Of a DNA stretch of 64,000 nucleotides, positions 51,155 through 59,869 are shown one piece after another. Source of the stretch: Palsa-504 sp963789225 (lineage in GTDB: Bacteria; Actinomycetota; Actinomycetes; Streptosporangiales; Streptosporangiaceae); NCBI GenBank assembly GCA_963789225.1, contig CAWBKD010000046.1, positions 248,001 through 312,000 on the forward strand, given 5' to 3'. Position 1 is the stretch's first letter; every line of letters starts with the position of its first letter. Position numbers and translations under genes: made by a program. The notes under the pieces were generated by a model. That model was given only the letters and a program-made list of their open reading frames with translations. It did not search any database and had not been told where the DNA came from.

Positions 51155-52351
51155 TCAGACGACGCCCGGGACGAAAATCATCCCCTGCGGCTCGACCTGG
51201 GCGCCGCCGAGGGACAGCGCCGTGAGCTGGCCGGTGAACATGTTCTCGGTGCCCACGTAGTTCGGCGGGAACCCGGGCCCCGGGCAGGTCGCCGGGGCGT
51301 TGTTGGCGTCGCACGGCGTCACCGCCACGAGGACGGTACCTGTCGGCCAGAAGGGGCCCGAGATCCTGTCGATGGTGTCCAGGTCATGGCTGGCCGTGTA
51401 GAACGCGCCGAACGGGGAGCTGGCCCAGGCGGTGTCATCGACCGAGTCCGACAGGTGAAGGACCCACAGGTGCTGGAACGAGGTACTGGCGCCCTGCACG
51501 AAGATCTGATCTTTGTCTCCCTGGCTGGTCAGCATGAAGTCCCCGGCGAAGCGCGGCGCGTCTGCTGGCACGTCCTCGTTGGAGTCCGGGTCGGTGAGGC
51601 CCAGCCTGACCGTGTGCCCGGCGTGCGGGCCGTTCGCGGCGGTCGCATAGGCCTCGTCGTAGAACAGCGCCCTGACGTATGCCACCCGGTTGGCCGGGTC
51701 CAGGGTCACGACGTACACGCCCGGGTAGTAGGGCTCCGGCGCAGCCGCGCCGATGGTGCCCGGCGCCGACGCGCTGATCAGCATCATGCCGTTGTAGAAC
51801 TCGATGGCGTCGGTGCCGCCGTTATGCGGCAGCGGGTTCTTGTTGTACGAATAGTGCGTAACCTGGCCGGTTTCCGGGTCAATGGTGTTCAGGCTGGTAT
51901 ACCGGTCCTCGTCAATCGTGGCGACGACCAGCCCCGTGTACGGGTCGGCGGTCAGGCCGTCGCATTTCCCGCGCAAGTCCCACTGGTTGACGACCGTGCC
52001 GTTTAGCGTGAACTCGACGATCGTGCTGTCGCGGTTGCCGTCCGTGCTGGCCTGCCCCTGCGGGCCCACGCCGTTCTGGAATCCGGTGAACAGGTCGCCG
52101 CCGATCCTGGTGATGTCATCCGGCTGGGTCAAGGGCTCGGAGTGCCATACAGGGGATCCGGCCTGCTGGTACGAGTGATGCAGGCTCATGCCGGAAAGGA
52201 TCGCGGTCGCATGGTAGGTCACACCGGCCGGCTTCGCGCTGGCCGCAGGGGCGAAACTGGCCATGGCGAACACGACCGCCGTGACCGCGCCTACGGCCGC
52301 GGATGTCCTGGCTACGCGCCCGGCGATACCGAGCCTTCCGAACCTTTGCAT
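51155..52351 (-). CDS. Secreted beta-propeller-like protein of unknown function
   Basis: The 398-residue protein has a clear Sec signal (basic RFGRLGIAGRVAR, hydrophobic core, cleavage likely after SFAPAASA at about residue 39). The mature part is all-beta, with repeated D-x-D/G turns reminiscent of NHL/SMP-30-like propellers (DDITRIGGDLFTGFQNGVG, KCDGLTADPYTGLVVATID, GTDAIEFYNGMMLISASAPG). No catalytic signature is recognised. It interrupts the purine region on the opposite strand. Three 23-24-bp direct repeats lie just upstream of its start (52374-52443). Confidence 0.72.
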   Translation of the reverse strand: MQRFGRLGIAGRVARTSAAVGAVTAVVFAMASFAPAASAKPAGVTYHATAILSGMSLHHSYQQAGSPVWHSEPLTQPDDITRIGGDLFTGFQNGVGPQGQASTDGNRDSTIVEFTLNGTVVNQWDLRGKCDGLTADPYTGLVVATIDEDRYTSLNTIDPETGQVTHYSYNKNPLPHNGGTDAIEFYNGMMLISASAPGTIGAAAPEPYYPGVYVVTLDPANRVAYVRALFYDEAYATAANGPHAGHTVRLGLTDPDSNEDVPADAPRFAGDFMLTSQGDKDQIFVQGASTSFQHLWVLHLSDSVDDTAWASSPFGAFYTASHDLDTIDRISGPFWPTGTVLVAVTPCDANNAPATCPGPGFPPNYVGTENMFTGQLTALSLGGAQVEPQGMIFVPGVV

Positions 52352-52373
52352 GGTCCTGCGCCCCTTCCTATGC

Positions 52374-52443
52374 GATGGGCGTTAGTTCTGGCGGAGCGAT
52401 GCACGTTAGGTCTACTGGGCGATGCAGGTTAGTTCTAGCGGGT
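52374..52443. repeat. Three 23-24-bp direct repeats upstream of a secreted-protein gene
   Basis: Copies begin GATGGGCGTTAGTTCTGGCG (52374), GATGCACGTTAGGTCTACTG (52398) and GATGCAGGTTAGTTCTAGCG (52421), sharing GATG.. and GTTAG.TCT. They end about 20-90 bases upstream of the 52351 start, in the 214-base gap before hydroxypyruvate isomerase. The ~two-helical-turn period suggests cooperative binding of a regulator on one face of the DNA. Confidence 0.75.
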
Positions 52444-52565
52444 ACCTGTAACGGGCGGCTGACAACAAAATGGCGCGAAGATGAACGAACCAGACGGTGA
52501 CCTTGCCGTGGCGCGCCGTGCGGCGGTCGGGCTGCCCCGCGCCAGATGGTGACAGACTGGCGGCT

Positions 52566-53390
52566 GTGCGCACCTACGGCCTGCGGTTCGACGTCAACTG
52601 CTCCATCTTGTTCACCGAGTTGCCGTTGCTCGAGCGCCCGGCGGCCGCGCGTGCGGCGGGATTCGACGCGGTGGAGTTCTGGTGGCCGTTCGCCGATCCG
52701 GTGCCGCCGGACCGGGAGGTGGATGCGTTCGTCGGAGCGCTCGGCGACGCCGGCGTTCGGCTGATCTTGCTGAACTTTACGGCGGGTGACTTCGCGGCCG
52801 GCGAACGCGGGCTCCTGTCCCTGCCCGCGGGATCGGGCGCGTTCCGGGACAACATCGACGTCTGCGCGGGTATCGCCGCGCAGACCGGCTGCACCGTGCT
52901 CAACGCGCTGTACGGAAATCGCGTCGACGGCCTGCCCAGGGAGCAGCAGGACGATCTGGCCGCCGAGAACCTCGCGCTTGCCGCGGCGGCCGCCGAGCGG
53001 GCCGGCGCCACCGTCGTGGTGGAGTCGCTGAACTCACACGACCACCCGCGAGCCGCCGTCGTCTCCAGCCAGTACGCGCTCGCGCTGGTCGCCAGGGTTC
53101 GCGCGGGCGGCGCCCGCAACATCGCGTTTCTCGCCGACCTGTACAACCTGGGCCGGATGGGCGAGGACCTGGCGGCGGTGCTGGCGCAAGACGCAAGCGA
53201 CATCACCCACGTCCAGATCGGTGACGTGCCCGATCGCGGCGCTCCGGGCACCGGCGAGTTGGATTTCGAGGCGCTGTTCGGCCAGCTCGCTGTGCAGGGC
53301 TATCCCGGCTGGATCGGCTGCGAGTACCGGCCTGCCGATCCGGCTGACAGCTCATCGAGCTTCGGCTGGAGGTCGGACCATGCCGTATGA
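52566..53390 (+). CDS. hyi: Hydroxypyruvate isomerase (TIM-barrel)
   Basis: The 274-residue xylose-isomerase-like TIM barrel starts V-R-T-Y-G-L-R-F-D-V-N-C-S-I-L-F-T-E-L-P from GTG 52566. It has AAGFDAVEFWWPF, NALYGNRVDG, the active-site VVESLNSHDHP and HVQIGDVPDRGAPGTGELDF, all diagnostic of Hyi. It interconverts hydroxypyruvate and tartronate semialdehyde, linking glyoxylate from ureide breakdown to glycerate. The next gene, allantoinase, overlaps by 11 bases, supporting a shared operon. Glyoxylate carboligase is not in the window. Confidence 0.9.
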   Translation: MRTYGLRFDVNCSILFTELPLLERPAAARAAGFDAVEFWWPFADPVPPDREVDAFVGALGDAGVRLILLNFTAGDFAAGERGLLSLPAGSGAFRDNIDVCAGIAAQTGCTVLNALYGNRVDGLPREQQDDLAAENLALAAAAAERAGATVVVESLNSHDHPRAAVVSSQYALALVARVRAGGARNIAFLADLYNLGRMGEDLAAVLAQDASDITHVQIGDVPDRGAPGTGELDFEALFGQLAVQGYPGWIGCEYRPADPADSSSSFGWRSDHAV

Positions 53391-54717
53391 CCTAGTGATC
53401 AGGTCCCGGCGGGCGGTGCTGCCCGACGGCACGCGGCCCGCCGCGGTCGCGGTCAGCGGCCCGGTCATCGCGGCCATCGACGGGTACGCCGCGCCGGTCG
53501 AGGCTGACCACGACGTCGACCTCGGCGACCTCGCGCTCCTGCCCGGCCTGGTCGACACCCACGTGCACGTCAACGAGCCAGGCCGGACCGAGTGGGAAGG
53601 GTTCGCGACCGCCACCCGCGCCGCCGCGGCCGGCGGCGTGACCACGATCTGCGACATGCCGCTCAATTCGGTGCCGCCCACCGTGTCGGTGGCGGCGCTG
53701 CGGGAGAAGCGCTCGGCAGCCGCCGGGAAGTGCTGGGTCGACGTGGCGTTCTGGGGCGGTGCGGTGCCGGGGAACGGCGACTCGCTGCTGCCCCTGCACG
53801 AGGCCGGGGTGGTCGGGTTCAAGTGCTTCTTGCTCGACTCCGGGGTGCCGGAGTTCCCGCCGCTGGACGTGGCGGGGCTGCGGTCTGCGCTCGGCACGCT
53901 GGCCGCGACGGACTCGGTCCTGATCGCGCACGCCGAGGACGCGGCGGAGATCAAGCCGGCGTCCGGCCGTGACTTCGGCTCGTTCGTGGCCTCCAGGCCG
54001 CCCGTCGCCGAGCGGCGGGCCATCGAGAAGGTGATCGCGGCCGCGGCCGCCACCGGGGCCCGGGCGCACATCGTGCACCTGTCGGCGGCCGAGTGCGTGG
54101 CCCTGATCGCCGGGGCCAAGGCGGCCGGAATCCGGCTGTCCGCCGAGACGTGCCCGCACTACCTGTACTTCGCGGCCGAGCAGGTGCCCGACGGCGCCAC
54201 CGAGTTCAAGTGCTGCCCGCCGATCAGGGACGGGATCAACCGGGAGGCGCTGTGGCGCGGGCTCGAGGCCGGCGTCATCGACTGCGTGGTGTCCGACCAC
54301 TCGCCCTGCCCGCCGGAGCTGAAGTCGCCCGAGACGGGGGACTTCGGCACGGCGTGGGGCGGCATCGCCGGGCTGCAACTCGGCCTGTCCGCGGTGTGGA
54401 CCGTCGCCCGGCGGCGCGGGCGGACGCTGGACGACGTGGCCCGGTGGATGGCCGCGGCCCCAGCCGCCTTGGCCGGCCTGCCCGCCAAGGGGCGCCTGGC
54501 GGTCGGTGCCGACGCCGACCTGGTGGCGTTCGACCCGGACGAGTCGTACGTGGTGGACCCCGCCCGGCTGGAGCACCGGCACCCTGTGACGCCGTACGCG
54601 GGACGTACGCTAACGGGGCGAGTCCGGCAGACGTGGCTGCGCGGGACCGCGCTGCTCGACGCTGAGAGCAAAGCGCCGGACGGTGAGCCAGGTGGCCGGC
54701 TGCTGAACCGGGGCTGA
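53380..54717 (+). CDS. allB: Allantoinase
   Basis: The 445-residue cyclic amidohydrolase starts MPYDLVIRSRRAVLPDG, with the binuclear-metal motif DTHVHVNEPGRTEWEGF, the bridging carboxylated Lys region GFKCFLLDSGVPEFP and a further His in AHAEDAAEI. The AllB-typical stretches are AETCPHYLYFAAEQVPDGAT and VVSDHSPCPPELK. It opens the hydantoin ring of allantoin to allantoate. ATG 53380 has GGAGG just upstream, overlapping the end of hyi. Operon order hyi-allB-alc-glycerate kinase. Confidence 0.95.
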   Translation: MPYDLVIRSRRAVLPDGTRPAAVAVSGPVIAAIDGYAAPVEADHDVDLGDLALLPGLVDTHVHVNEPGRTEWEGFATATRAAAAGGVTTICDMPLNSVPPTVSVAALREKRSAAAGKCWVDVAFWGGAVPGNGDSLLPLHEAGVVGFKCFLLDSGVPEFPPLDVAGLRSALGTLAATDSVLIAHAEDAAEIKPASGRDFGSFVASRPPVAERRAIEKVIAAAAATGARAHIVHLSAAECVALIAGAKAAGIRLSAETCPHYLYFAAEQVPDGATEFKCCPPIRDGINREALWRGLEAGVIDCVVSDHSPCPPELKSPETGDFGTAWGGIAGLQLGLSAVWTVARRRGRTLDDVARWMAAAPAALAGLPAKGRLAVGADADLVAFDPDESYVVDPARLEHRHPVTPYAGRTLTGRVRQTWLRGTALLDAESKAPDGEPGGRLLNRG

Positions 54718-54746
54718 CGGGGTTTCGCCGCGGGTACAGCTATGTC

Positions 54747-55796
54747 ATGGATGACCAGCTTCTGCCTGACCTGCTCCAACTGCGCGGCGCGGTCGTGGCG
54801 GCCAGCGACGAGTTCTTCGCCGCGAAGGAAAACCTGATCACTCCCGCCGCGCCGGCCTTCGCCCCGCACACGTTCGACGTCAAGGGGCAGATCTACGACG
54901 GCTGGGAGACCAGGCGCAGGCGCGGACCGGGCGGGGCGCTGCCTGACGATTCGGTGCGCGACTGGGTCATCGCCCGCCTCGGCGCGCCCGGCGTGATCCG
55001 GTCCGTCGTGGTGGACACGGCGTTCTTCACCGGCAACTACCCGCAGGCCTGCTCGGCGGACGCCTGCTCGGTGAGCGGGTACCCGTCGGCCGAGGAACTC
55101 GACGCCGACCCAGGACCCGGCGGCTGGCAGGAGGTCGTGCCGCGCAGCCTGCTCTCAGGCGATACGACGCACTCGTTCGCGGTCGAATCCGGGCGCAGGT
55201 TCACCCATGTCCGGCTGAACATCTTCCCCGACGGCGGCGTCGCCCGCCTGCGCGTGCACGGTGAGGTGGTGCCCGACCCCGCGTTGCTTGAGAGGATCAC
55301 GGTCGACCTCGCCGCCCTGGAGAACGGCGGCGATGTCGTCGCGTGCAGCGACGAGTTCTACTCCTCGCCGCGCAACGTCATCTCCCCCGGTCTCTCACGG
55401 GTGATGGGCGAGGGCTGGGAGACCCGCAGGCGCAGGAAGCCTGGCTACGAATGGCTGGTCGTGCGGCTGGCCGGGCGCGGCGTCATTTATCTCGCCGAGA
55501 TCGACACGTCCCGGTATCGCGGCAATCAGCCCGACGCCGCCTCGCTGCAGATCATGGACGCCGCCGCGGACGTGACGAGCGAAGTGCTGGCCGCGGGCAG
55601 CGGATGGCGCGATCTGCTGCCTAACGTCAGGCTGCTGCCGGACACGCCGCATAGGTTCCGGGTCCGCGGGACTCCGGCTACGCACGTTCGGCTGAACATT
55701 TTTCCCGACGGCGGCGTGGCCCGGCTGCGCTTGTACGGATCCCTGACCGAGGGCGGCCTCGCGGCCGTCGGGCGCCGCTGGGAGGAAGCGGACTGA
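54747..55796 (+). CDS. alc: Allantoicase
   Basis: The 349-residue protein is two copies of the allantoicase domain (about 1-170 and 175-345): ASDEFFAAKENLI / CSDEFYSSPRNVI, IYDGWETRRRR / GEGWETRRRR, and T-H-V-R-L-N-I-F-P-D-G-G-V-A-R-L-R in each half. It hydrolyses allantoate to ureidoglycolate and urea. The internal duplication is normal for the family. It lies 29 bases after allantoinase and 65 before glycerate kinase. Ureidoglycolate lyase is not seen nearby. Confidence 0.95.
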   Translation: MDDQLLPDLLQLRGAVVAASDEFFAAKENLITPAAPAFAPHTFDVKGQIYDGWETRRRRGPGGALPDDSVRDWVIARLGAPGVIRSVVVDTAFFTGNYPQACSADACSVSGYPSAEELDADPGPGGWQEVVPRSLLSGDTTHSFAVESGRRFTHVRLNIFPDGGVARLRVHGEVVPDPALLERITVDLAALENGGDVVACSDEFYSSPRNVISPGLSRVMGEGWETRRRRKPGYEWLVVRLAGRGVIYLAEIDTSRYRGNQPDAASLQIMDAAADVTSEVLAAGSGWRDLLPNVRLLPDTPHRFRVRGTPATHVRLNIFPDGGVARLRLYGSLTEGGLAAVGRRWEEAD

Positions 55797-55861
55797 CCTT
55801 GAACTTTGAACTAGGTGCCGTCTCACCTGCCGAGAGGGCGCGGGCGTGATCTGATGGCTCA

Positions 55862-56989
55862 ATGAGCCAAGTGGTGATCGCTCCGGACAAGTTCAAGGGA
55901 ACGCTCACCGCATCCCAGGTCGCCGGTCACGTGGCCGCCGGGCTGCAGCGGGTCCGGCCCGGCCTGCCGTGCGTCCTGGTTCCGGTCGCGGACGGCGGCG
56001 ATGGCACGGTGGACGCGGCGCAGGCCGCCGGTTACCGGCGGGTCGAGATGGGAGTCCGCGGGCCGACCGGCAGCCCGGTCACCGCCGCGTTCGCGTTCGG
56101 CGAGGGAACCGCGATCATCGAGTCCGCGCAGGCGTCCGGGCTGAGCCTGCTGCCCGGCGGCATGCCCGCGCCGCTGACCGCCTCCAGCCGCGGGGTCGGG
56201 GAACTGCTCATGGCCGCGGCCCGGATGCGCGCGAAGCGGATCGTGCTCGGCCTCGGCGGGGTCGCGTCCACCGACGGCGGGGCAGGGATGGTGACGGCCC
56301 TGGGCGCCAGGCTGCTCGACGAGTCCGGCGCCGAACTGCCGCCCGGCGGGGCGGCTCTCGCCCGGCTGGCCAGGATCGACCTGTCGAAGCTGCGGGACCT
56401 GTCGGGTCTGGAGATCATCGTGGCCACGGACGTGGACAACCCGCTGCTCGGGGAGCGCGGCGCCGCGGCGGTCTACTCGCCGCAGAAGGGCGCCTCCGCG
56501 GCCGACGCGGCGGCGCTGGAGGAGGGCCTGGCCCGCTGGGCCGACGTGGCCGAGCATGCACTCGGCCGGGTGAAGCGGCACGACCGGGGAGCCGGGGCGG
56601 CGGGCGGCCTCGGGTTCGCGGCGCTGATGTTCCTCGGCGCCACGATGCGCCCCGGCATCGAGGTGATGCTGGACCTGGCCTCGTTCGCCCACCGGCTGGC
56701 CGACGCCAGGCTCGTCATCACCGGCGAGGGCGCGCTCGATACGCAGACCCTGCACGGCAAGGCCCCGGCCGGAGTAGCCAGGGCGGCCGCGGCGGTGGTC
56801 CCCGACGTGCCGGTGGTCGCGGTGGCGGGCATGTGCTCGCTGACCGACGCCCAGCTCCGGGCGGTGGGGATCGCGCGCGCCTACGCGCTGACCGACCTCG
56901 AGCTCGACCTCGCGCGGTGCCGCGACCAGGCGGGCCCGCTGCTCGAAGACCTCGCCGAGCGGATCGCGCACGACTGGATCACGCCCTGA
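55862..56989 (+). CDS. Glycerate kinase (GlxK/GarK type)
   Basis: The 375-residue class II glycerate kinase begins VVIAPDKFKGTLTASQVAGH, followed by VPVADGGDGTVDA, LGLGGVASTDGGAGMVTALG and ATDVDNPLLGERGAAAVYSPQKGA, and ends with VITGEGALDTQTLHGKAP. It phosphorylates glycerate made from tartronate semialdehyde, completing carbon recovery from allantoin. The semialdehyde reductase that should precede it is not in this operon; the only relative in the window is the broken gene at 37.8 kb. Its 3' end overlaps the convergent glycosyltransferase by 11 bases. Confidence 0.95.
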   Translation: MSQVVIAPDKFKGTLTASQVAGHVAAGLQRVRPGLPCVLVPVADGGDGTVDAAQAAGYRRVEMGVRGPTGSPVTAAFAFGEGTAIIESAQASGLSLLPGGMPAPLTASSRGVGELLMAAARMRAKRIVLGLGGVASTDGGAGMVTALGARLLDESGAELPPGGAALARLARIDLSKLRDLSGLEIIVATDVDNPLLGERGAAAVYSPQKGASAADAAALEEGLARWADVAEHALGRVKRHDRGAGAAGGLGFAALMFLGATMRPGIEVMLDLASFAHRLADARLVITGEGALDTQTLHGKAPAGVARAAAAVVPDVPVVAVAGMCSLTDAQLRAVGIARAYALTDLELDLARCRDQAGPLLEDLAERIAHDWITP

Positions 56990-58262
56990 GCCCTCCAGCG
57001 CCCCCGGTGACGAGGTCGTATTCGGCCAGCGCGGCGGCCACCGCGGCGGCTTCCGCGGGCAGCCCCTGAGCGCGGCCTGCCGCGGCCGCGCGCAGCCGGG
57101 CCGCTAGCGCGGGGTCGGTGAGGATCGCGCGGACCGCGTCGGCCAGGCGTTCTGGTTCGCCGGGAGGAACGAGCACGGCGGCGTCCTCGCCGACCAGGGC
57201 CGGGGAGCCTCCGACGCGGGTGGCCACGATCGGCACGCCGGCGCGCAAGGCCTCCTGCAGGACGAGCGGCTGGCCCTCCCACCAGCTAGGCAGCACGAAG
57301 ACGGCGGCCGCGGCCAGCAGCCTGGGCACGTCCGTCCGCAGGCCAGCGAACTCCACTGTCAGGCCGAGCGCGGCCGCCTGCTCCTTGAGTTCCGCCTCGA
57401 GGGGGCCTTCGCCCACGATGACCAGCACCGGCGCGGGCCAGATGTCCCGCCAGCGGGCAGCCGCCTCGATCAGGGTGCCGAATCCCTTCTGCGCGGCGAG
57501 CCTGCCCACGGCGAGGACGACGGGTCCGCGCAGAGCCGCGCCGGCGGCGGCAGACGTTTCCGCGGAAACGTCTCCGGCCGGGCTCGTCGCGGCACGGGCC
57601 GGCGTCGCGGAGGCCGGCGTCGCGGTCAGGGTCATTACGGGGGCCGGGACGACCGCCCGCGCGACGCGCCGGGCGCCGGCGGCCTGCATCCGCTGTTCCA
57701 GGTCCGGGGAGACGCACAGGACCGAGTCGGCGTTGCGCGCGACGATCAGCTCGAGGACCCGGTAGATCGCGCCGGTCAGGGCGCCCTCGGGCGAGGCATT
57801 GTGGACGGTGACGACTAGGGCGGCATGCACGCCGCTCCGGCGCCGGGCGAAGGCCAGCGCGATCGCGGTGAGGGCGCCGGCCCGCAGGCCGTGCGCGTGC
57901 ACCAGGTCCGGCTGGCCGACCTCGATGAGGCGACGCAGCCTGGCGATCGTCCGCAGGTCGGGCAGTACGCGGGGCCGGTCCGCGATATCGACCGCGGCGA
58001 AGGTTATCGGGGCGGGTGGTGAGGTAGGGGCGGATGGTGAGATGGAGGCGGGTGAGGTAGACGCGGGTGGTGAGGTGAGTGTGGTTGGTGAAGTGAGGGC
58101 GGGTGGTGGGGTGTCGCCGGTGGTGAAGCCGAAGGCGCGATCCGTCTGGGCGGGACCGAATACCTCCACCGGGATTTCCCGGGCCGCGCACCCGGCCGCG
58201 AGCATCTTGACGTGGCGGCCGGTCCCGCCCGCGCTGGTGCCCAGCACGAACGCGACCTTCAT
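56979..58262 (-). CDS. GT4 glycosyltransferase with Thr/Ser/Pro repeat insertion (ste operon)
   Basis: The 427-residue GT-B enzyme starts MKVAFVLGTSAGGTGRHVKM, with DLVHAHGLRAGALTAIAL and VVTVHNASPEGALTGA in the acceptor lobe. The donor lobe has VVLAVGRLAAQKGFGTLIEA and the catalytic loop E-G-Q-P-L-V-L-Q-E-A-L-R-A-G-V-P-I-V. A ~30-residue TSP-type repeat (DNA 58020-58110, roughly 15-base units) is inserted in the first lobe. The ATG overlaps the MurJ-like stop (ATGA, 58259-58262), so it is translated with that flippase. It probably extends the lipid-linked sugar started by the MraY-like enzyme two genes upstream. Specificity is unknown. Confidence 0.86.
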   Translation of the reverse strand: MKVAFVLGTSAGGTGRHVKMLAAGCAAREIPVEVFGPAQTDRAFGFTTGDTPPPALTSPTTLTSPPASTSPASISPSAPTSPPAPITFAAVDIADRPRVLPDLRTIARLRRLIEVGQPDLVHAHGLRAGALTAIALAFARRRSGVHAALVVTVHNASPEGALTGAIYRVLELIVARNADSVLCVSPDLEQRMQAAGARRVARAVVPAPVMTLTATPASATPARAATSPAGDVSAETSAAAGAALRGPVVLAVGRLAAQKGFGTLIEAAARWRDIWPAPVLVIVGEGPLEAELKEQAAALGLTVEFAGLRTDVPRLLAAAAVFVLPSWWEGQPLVLQEALRAGVPIVATRVGGSPALVGEDAAVLVPPGEPERLADAVRAILTDPALAARLRAAAAGRAQGLPAEAAAVAAALAEYDLVTGGAGGLRA

Positions 58263-59869
58263 GCGCGGACCACCCGGCGTACCACCGCGAGCAGATCGCC
58301 GCCGTCGGCCAGGGCCACCACGGTCAGGAAGGCCGCCAAGACGGCGGCGCTGGCCATCAGGGTGAGCGCGACGTTCGGCAGGAAGCCGTGCGCGGGGACG
58401 GCCAGCGTCACGCCCAGCCCGGCGGCGCCCCCGGTCACCGCGCCGGCCAGGCCGGCCAGGGCGGCCCGCATGCTCCCGCGCAGCGCCCGCGCCCCGCGGA
58501 AGCGCCGGACCAGCATGCTCAGGACGACACCCGACACGGTGAGCCCGATCGTGGTGCCCGCCCCGAGCCACGCCACCACCGCGGACCTCGGCACGAACGG
58601 CACGATGAGCATGTCCGCCATGGTCACGAGGAGCCACCCGCCGCTGACCGCCGCGGCGGAGGCGCCGCTCCGCCCGATCGTGTAGAGCACCCGGGACAGG
58701 TTCGCGGTCAGGCCGTACCCGACCAGACCCGGCGCGAAGGCGGCCAGCGCGATCGCCAGGTGCCTGGCGCCCGCCGCCTGGGTGACGTGGGACTGGAAGA
58801 CCCGGGCCAGCGGGATGCACGTCCCGACCATGGCCGCCACGCCCAGGCAGGACGCCACCGTCACCGCGCGGGTGGAGGTGGCGCAGGTCGCGTCGAAATC
58901 CTCGGTGCGCGCGGACAACTCGGGGAAGGCGCTGGTCGCGATCGGCACCGCGAGGACGGCGTAGGGGACAAAGAAGACCGCCCAGGCGAAGCTGTAGAGG
59001 ACGAGCGAGCCCCCGCCGCCTCGCGCGTTGGCCAGCACGATCACCACCGCCACCGAGGCGTCCTGGGCGATGAGCGTGGCGATGCCCGCCGCCGCCAGGG
59101 ACCTGACCCGCGGGCCCACCCCGGCCGGGAACCTCAGCGTGGGACGCAGCGCCAGCCGCAGCCGCACGGCCGGGACGAGCGGGGTCACCACCAGGGCCGC
59201 GACCCCAGCGGTGGTCCCGGCGGCCAGGATGACCCAGGCCGCCGTGGGCACCGGCCTGGCCAGGTTCTGGTATCCGTTCCCCACCGCGCCGAACCAGAAG
59301 TACGCCCCGATGACGACCAGGCTGGACAGCACGGGGGCCAGCGCGGGAGCGGCGAACCTGCGACGGGCCTGCAAGATGCCGTAGAGGACCACGGCGAGGC
59401 CGTAGAGCAGGATCTGCGGCGCGAACACCGCGAGCAGCCGCGCGCCCAGGGCGATCATGCTCGCCCGCGGGCACCCGGGTGCCCCGTCGAGCAGCAGCGA
59501 TACGAGCGGCCGCGCGGCGATCGCGATCAGCAGGCTGACCGGAACGAGCAGCAGGACCGTCCAGGTGAGCAGGGCGGACGAGGTTTGGCACGCACGTTCC
59601 TTGTCGTTCGCGGGGCCCGCGAGGACCGGGACCACCACCGCGGTGAGCGCGCCGCCCAGGACCACGTTGTAGATGATGTTCGGCACCATGTTCGCGGTGG
59701 TGTAGGCCGTGCCGAGGCATAGCGCCTGGACCGTGTGCGCGAACACGACCTGGCGGCCGAAACCGATCACGCGCGCCAGCATCGTGATCGCCCCGATCAG
59801 CACCGCGGCGCGGCCGATCCCCTGGCTCCGCTGCCGAGCACTCCCCCGCTCGGCCACGGGAACGGTCAC
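58259..59869 (-). CDS. MurJ/MviN-like lipid-linked glycan flippase
   Basis: The 536-residue polytopic protein (about 14 helices) has the MOP-superfamily MurJ pattern: AAVLIGAITMLARVIGFGRQVVFAH, TANMVPNIIYNVVLGGALTAVVVPVL and later YALVLYGILQARRRFAAPALAPV-like segments. It flips undecaprenyl-linked sugars to the outer face. It is probably not the main MurJ, which in actinobacteria is a longer protein near the chromosome end; its place between a MraY-like gene and a glycosyltransferase suggests a dedicated substrate. GTG 59869 overlaps the previous stop (GTGA). Confidence 0.86.
   Translation of the reverse strand: MTVPVAERGSARQRSQGIGRAAVLIGAITMLARVIGFGRQVVFAHTVQALCLGTAYTTANMVPNIIYNVVLGGALTAVVVPVLAGPANDKERACQTSSALLTWTVLLLVPVSLLIAIAARPLVSLLLDGAPGCPRASMIALGARLLAVFAPQILLYGLAVVLYGILQARRRFAAPALAPVLSSLVVIGAYFWFGAVGNGYQNLARPVPTAAWVILAAGTTAGVAALVVTPLVPAVRLRLALRPTLRFPAGVGPRVRSLAAAGIATLIAQDASVAVVIVLANARGGGGSLVLYSFAWAVFFVPYAVLAVPIATSAFPELSARTEDFDATCATSTRAVTVASCLGVAAMVGTCIPLARVFQSHVTQAAGARHLAIALAAFAPGLVGYGLTANLSRVLYTIGRSGASAAAVSGGWLLVTMADMLIVPFVPRSAVVAWLGAGTTIGLTVSGVVLSMLVRRFRGARALRGSMRAALAGLAGAVTGGAAGLGVTLAVPAHGFLPNVALTLMASAAVLAAFLTVVALADGGDLLAVVRRVVRA

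Noticed and set aside
58263..59720. Apparent N-terminal extension of the 56979 glycosyltransferase into a 913-residue protein
   Set aside because: The extra ~485 codons lie opposite in phase to the MurJ-like gene and are a shadow; the MKVAFVLG start at 58262 matches GT4 proteins and overlaps the flippase stop.
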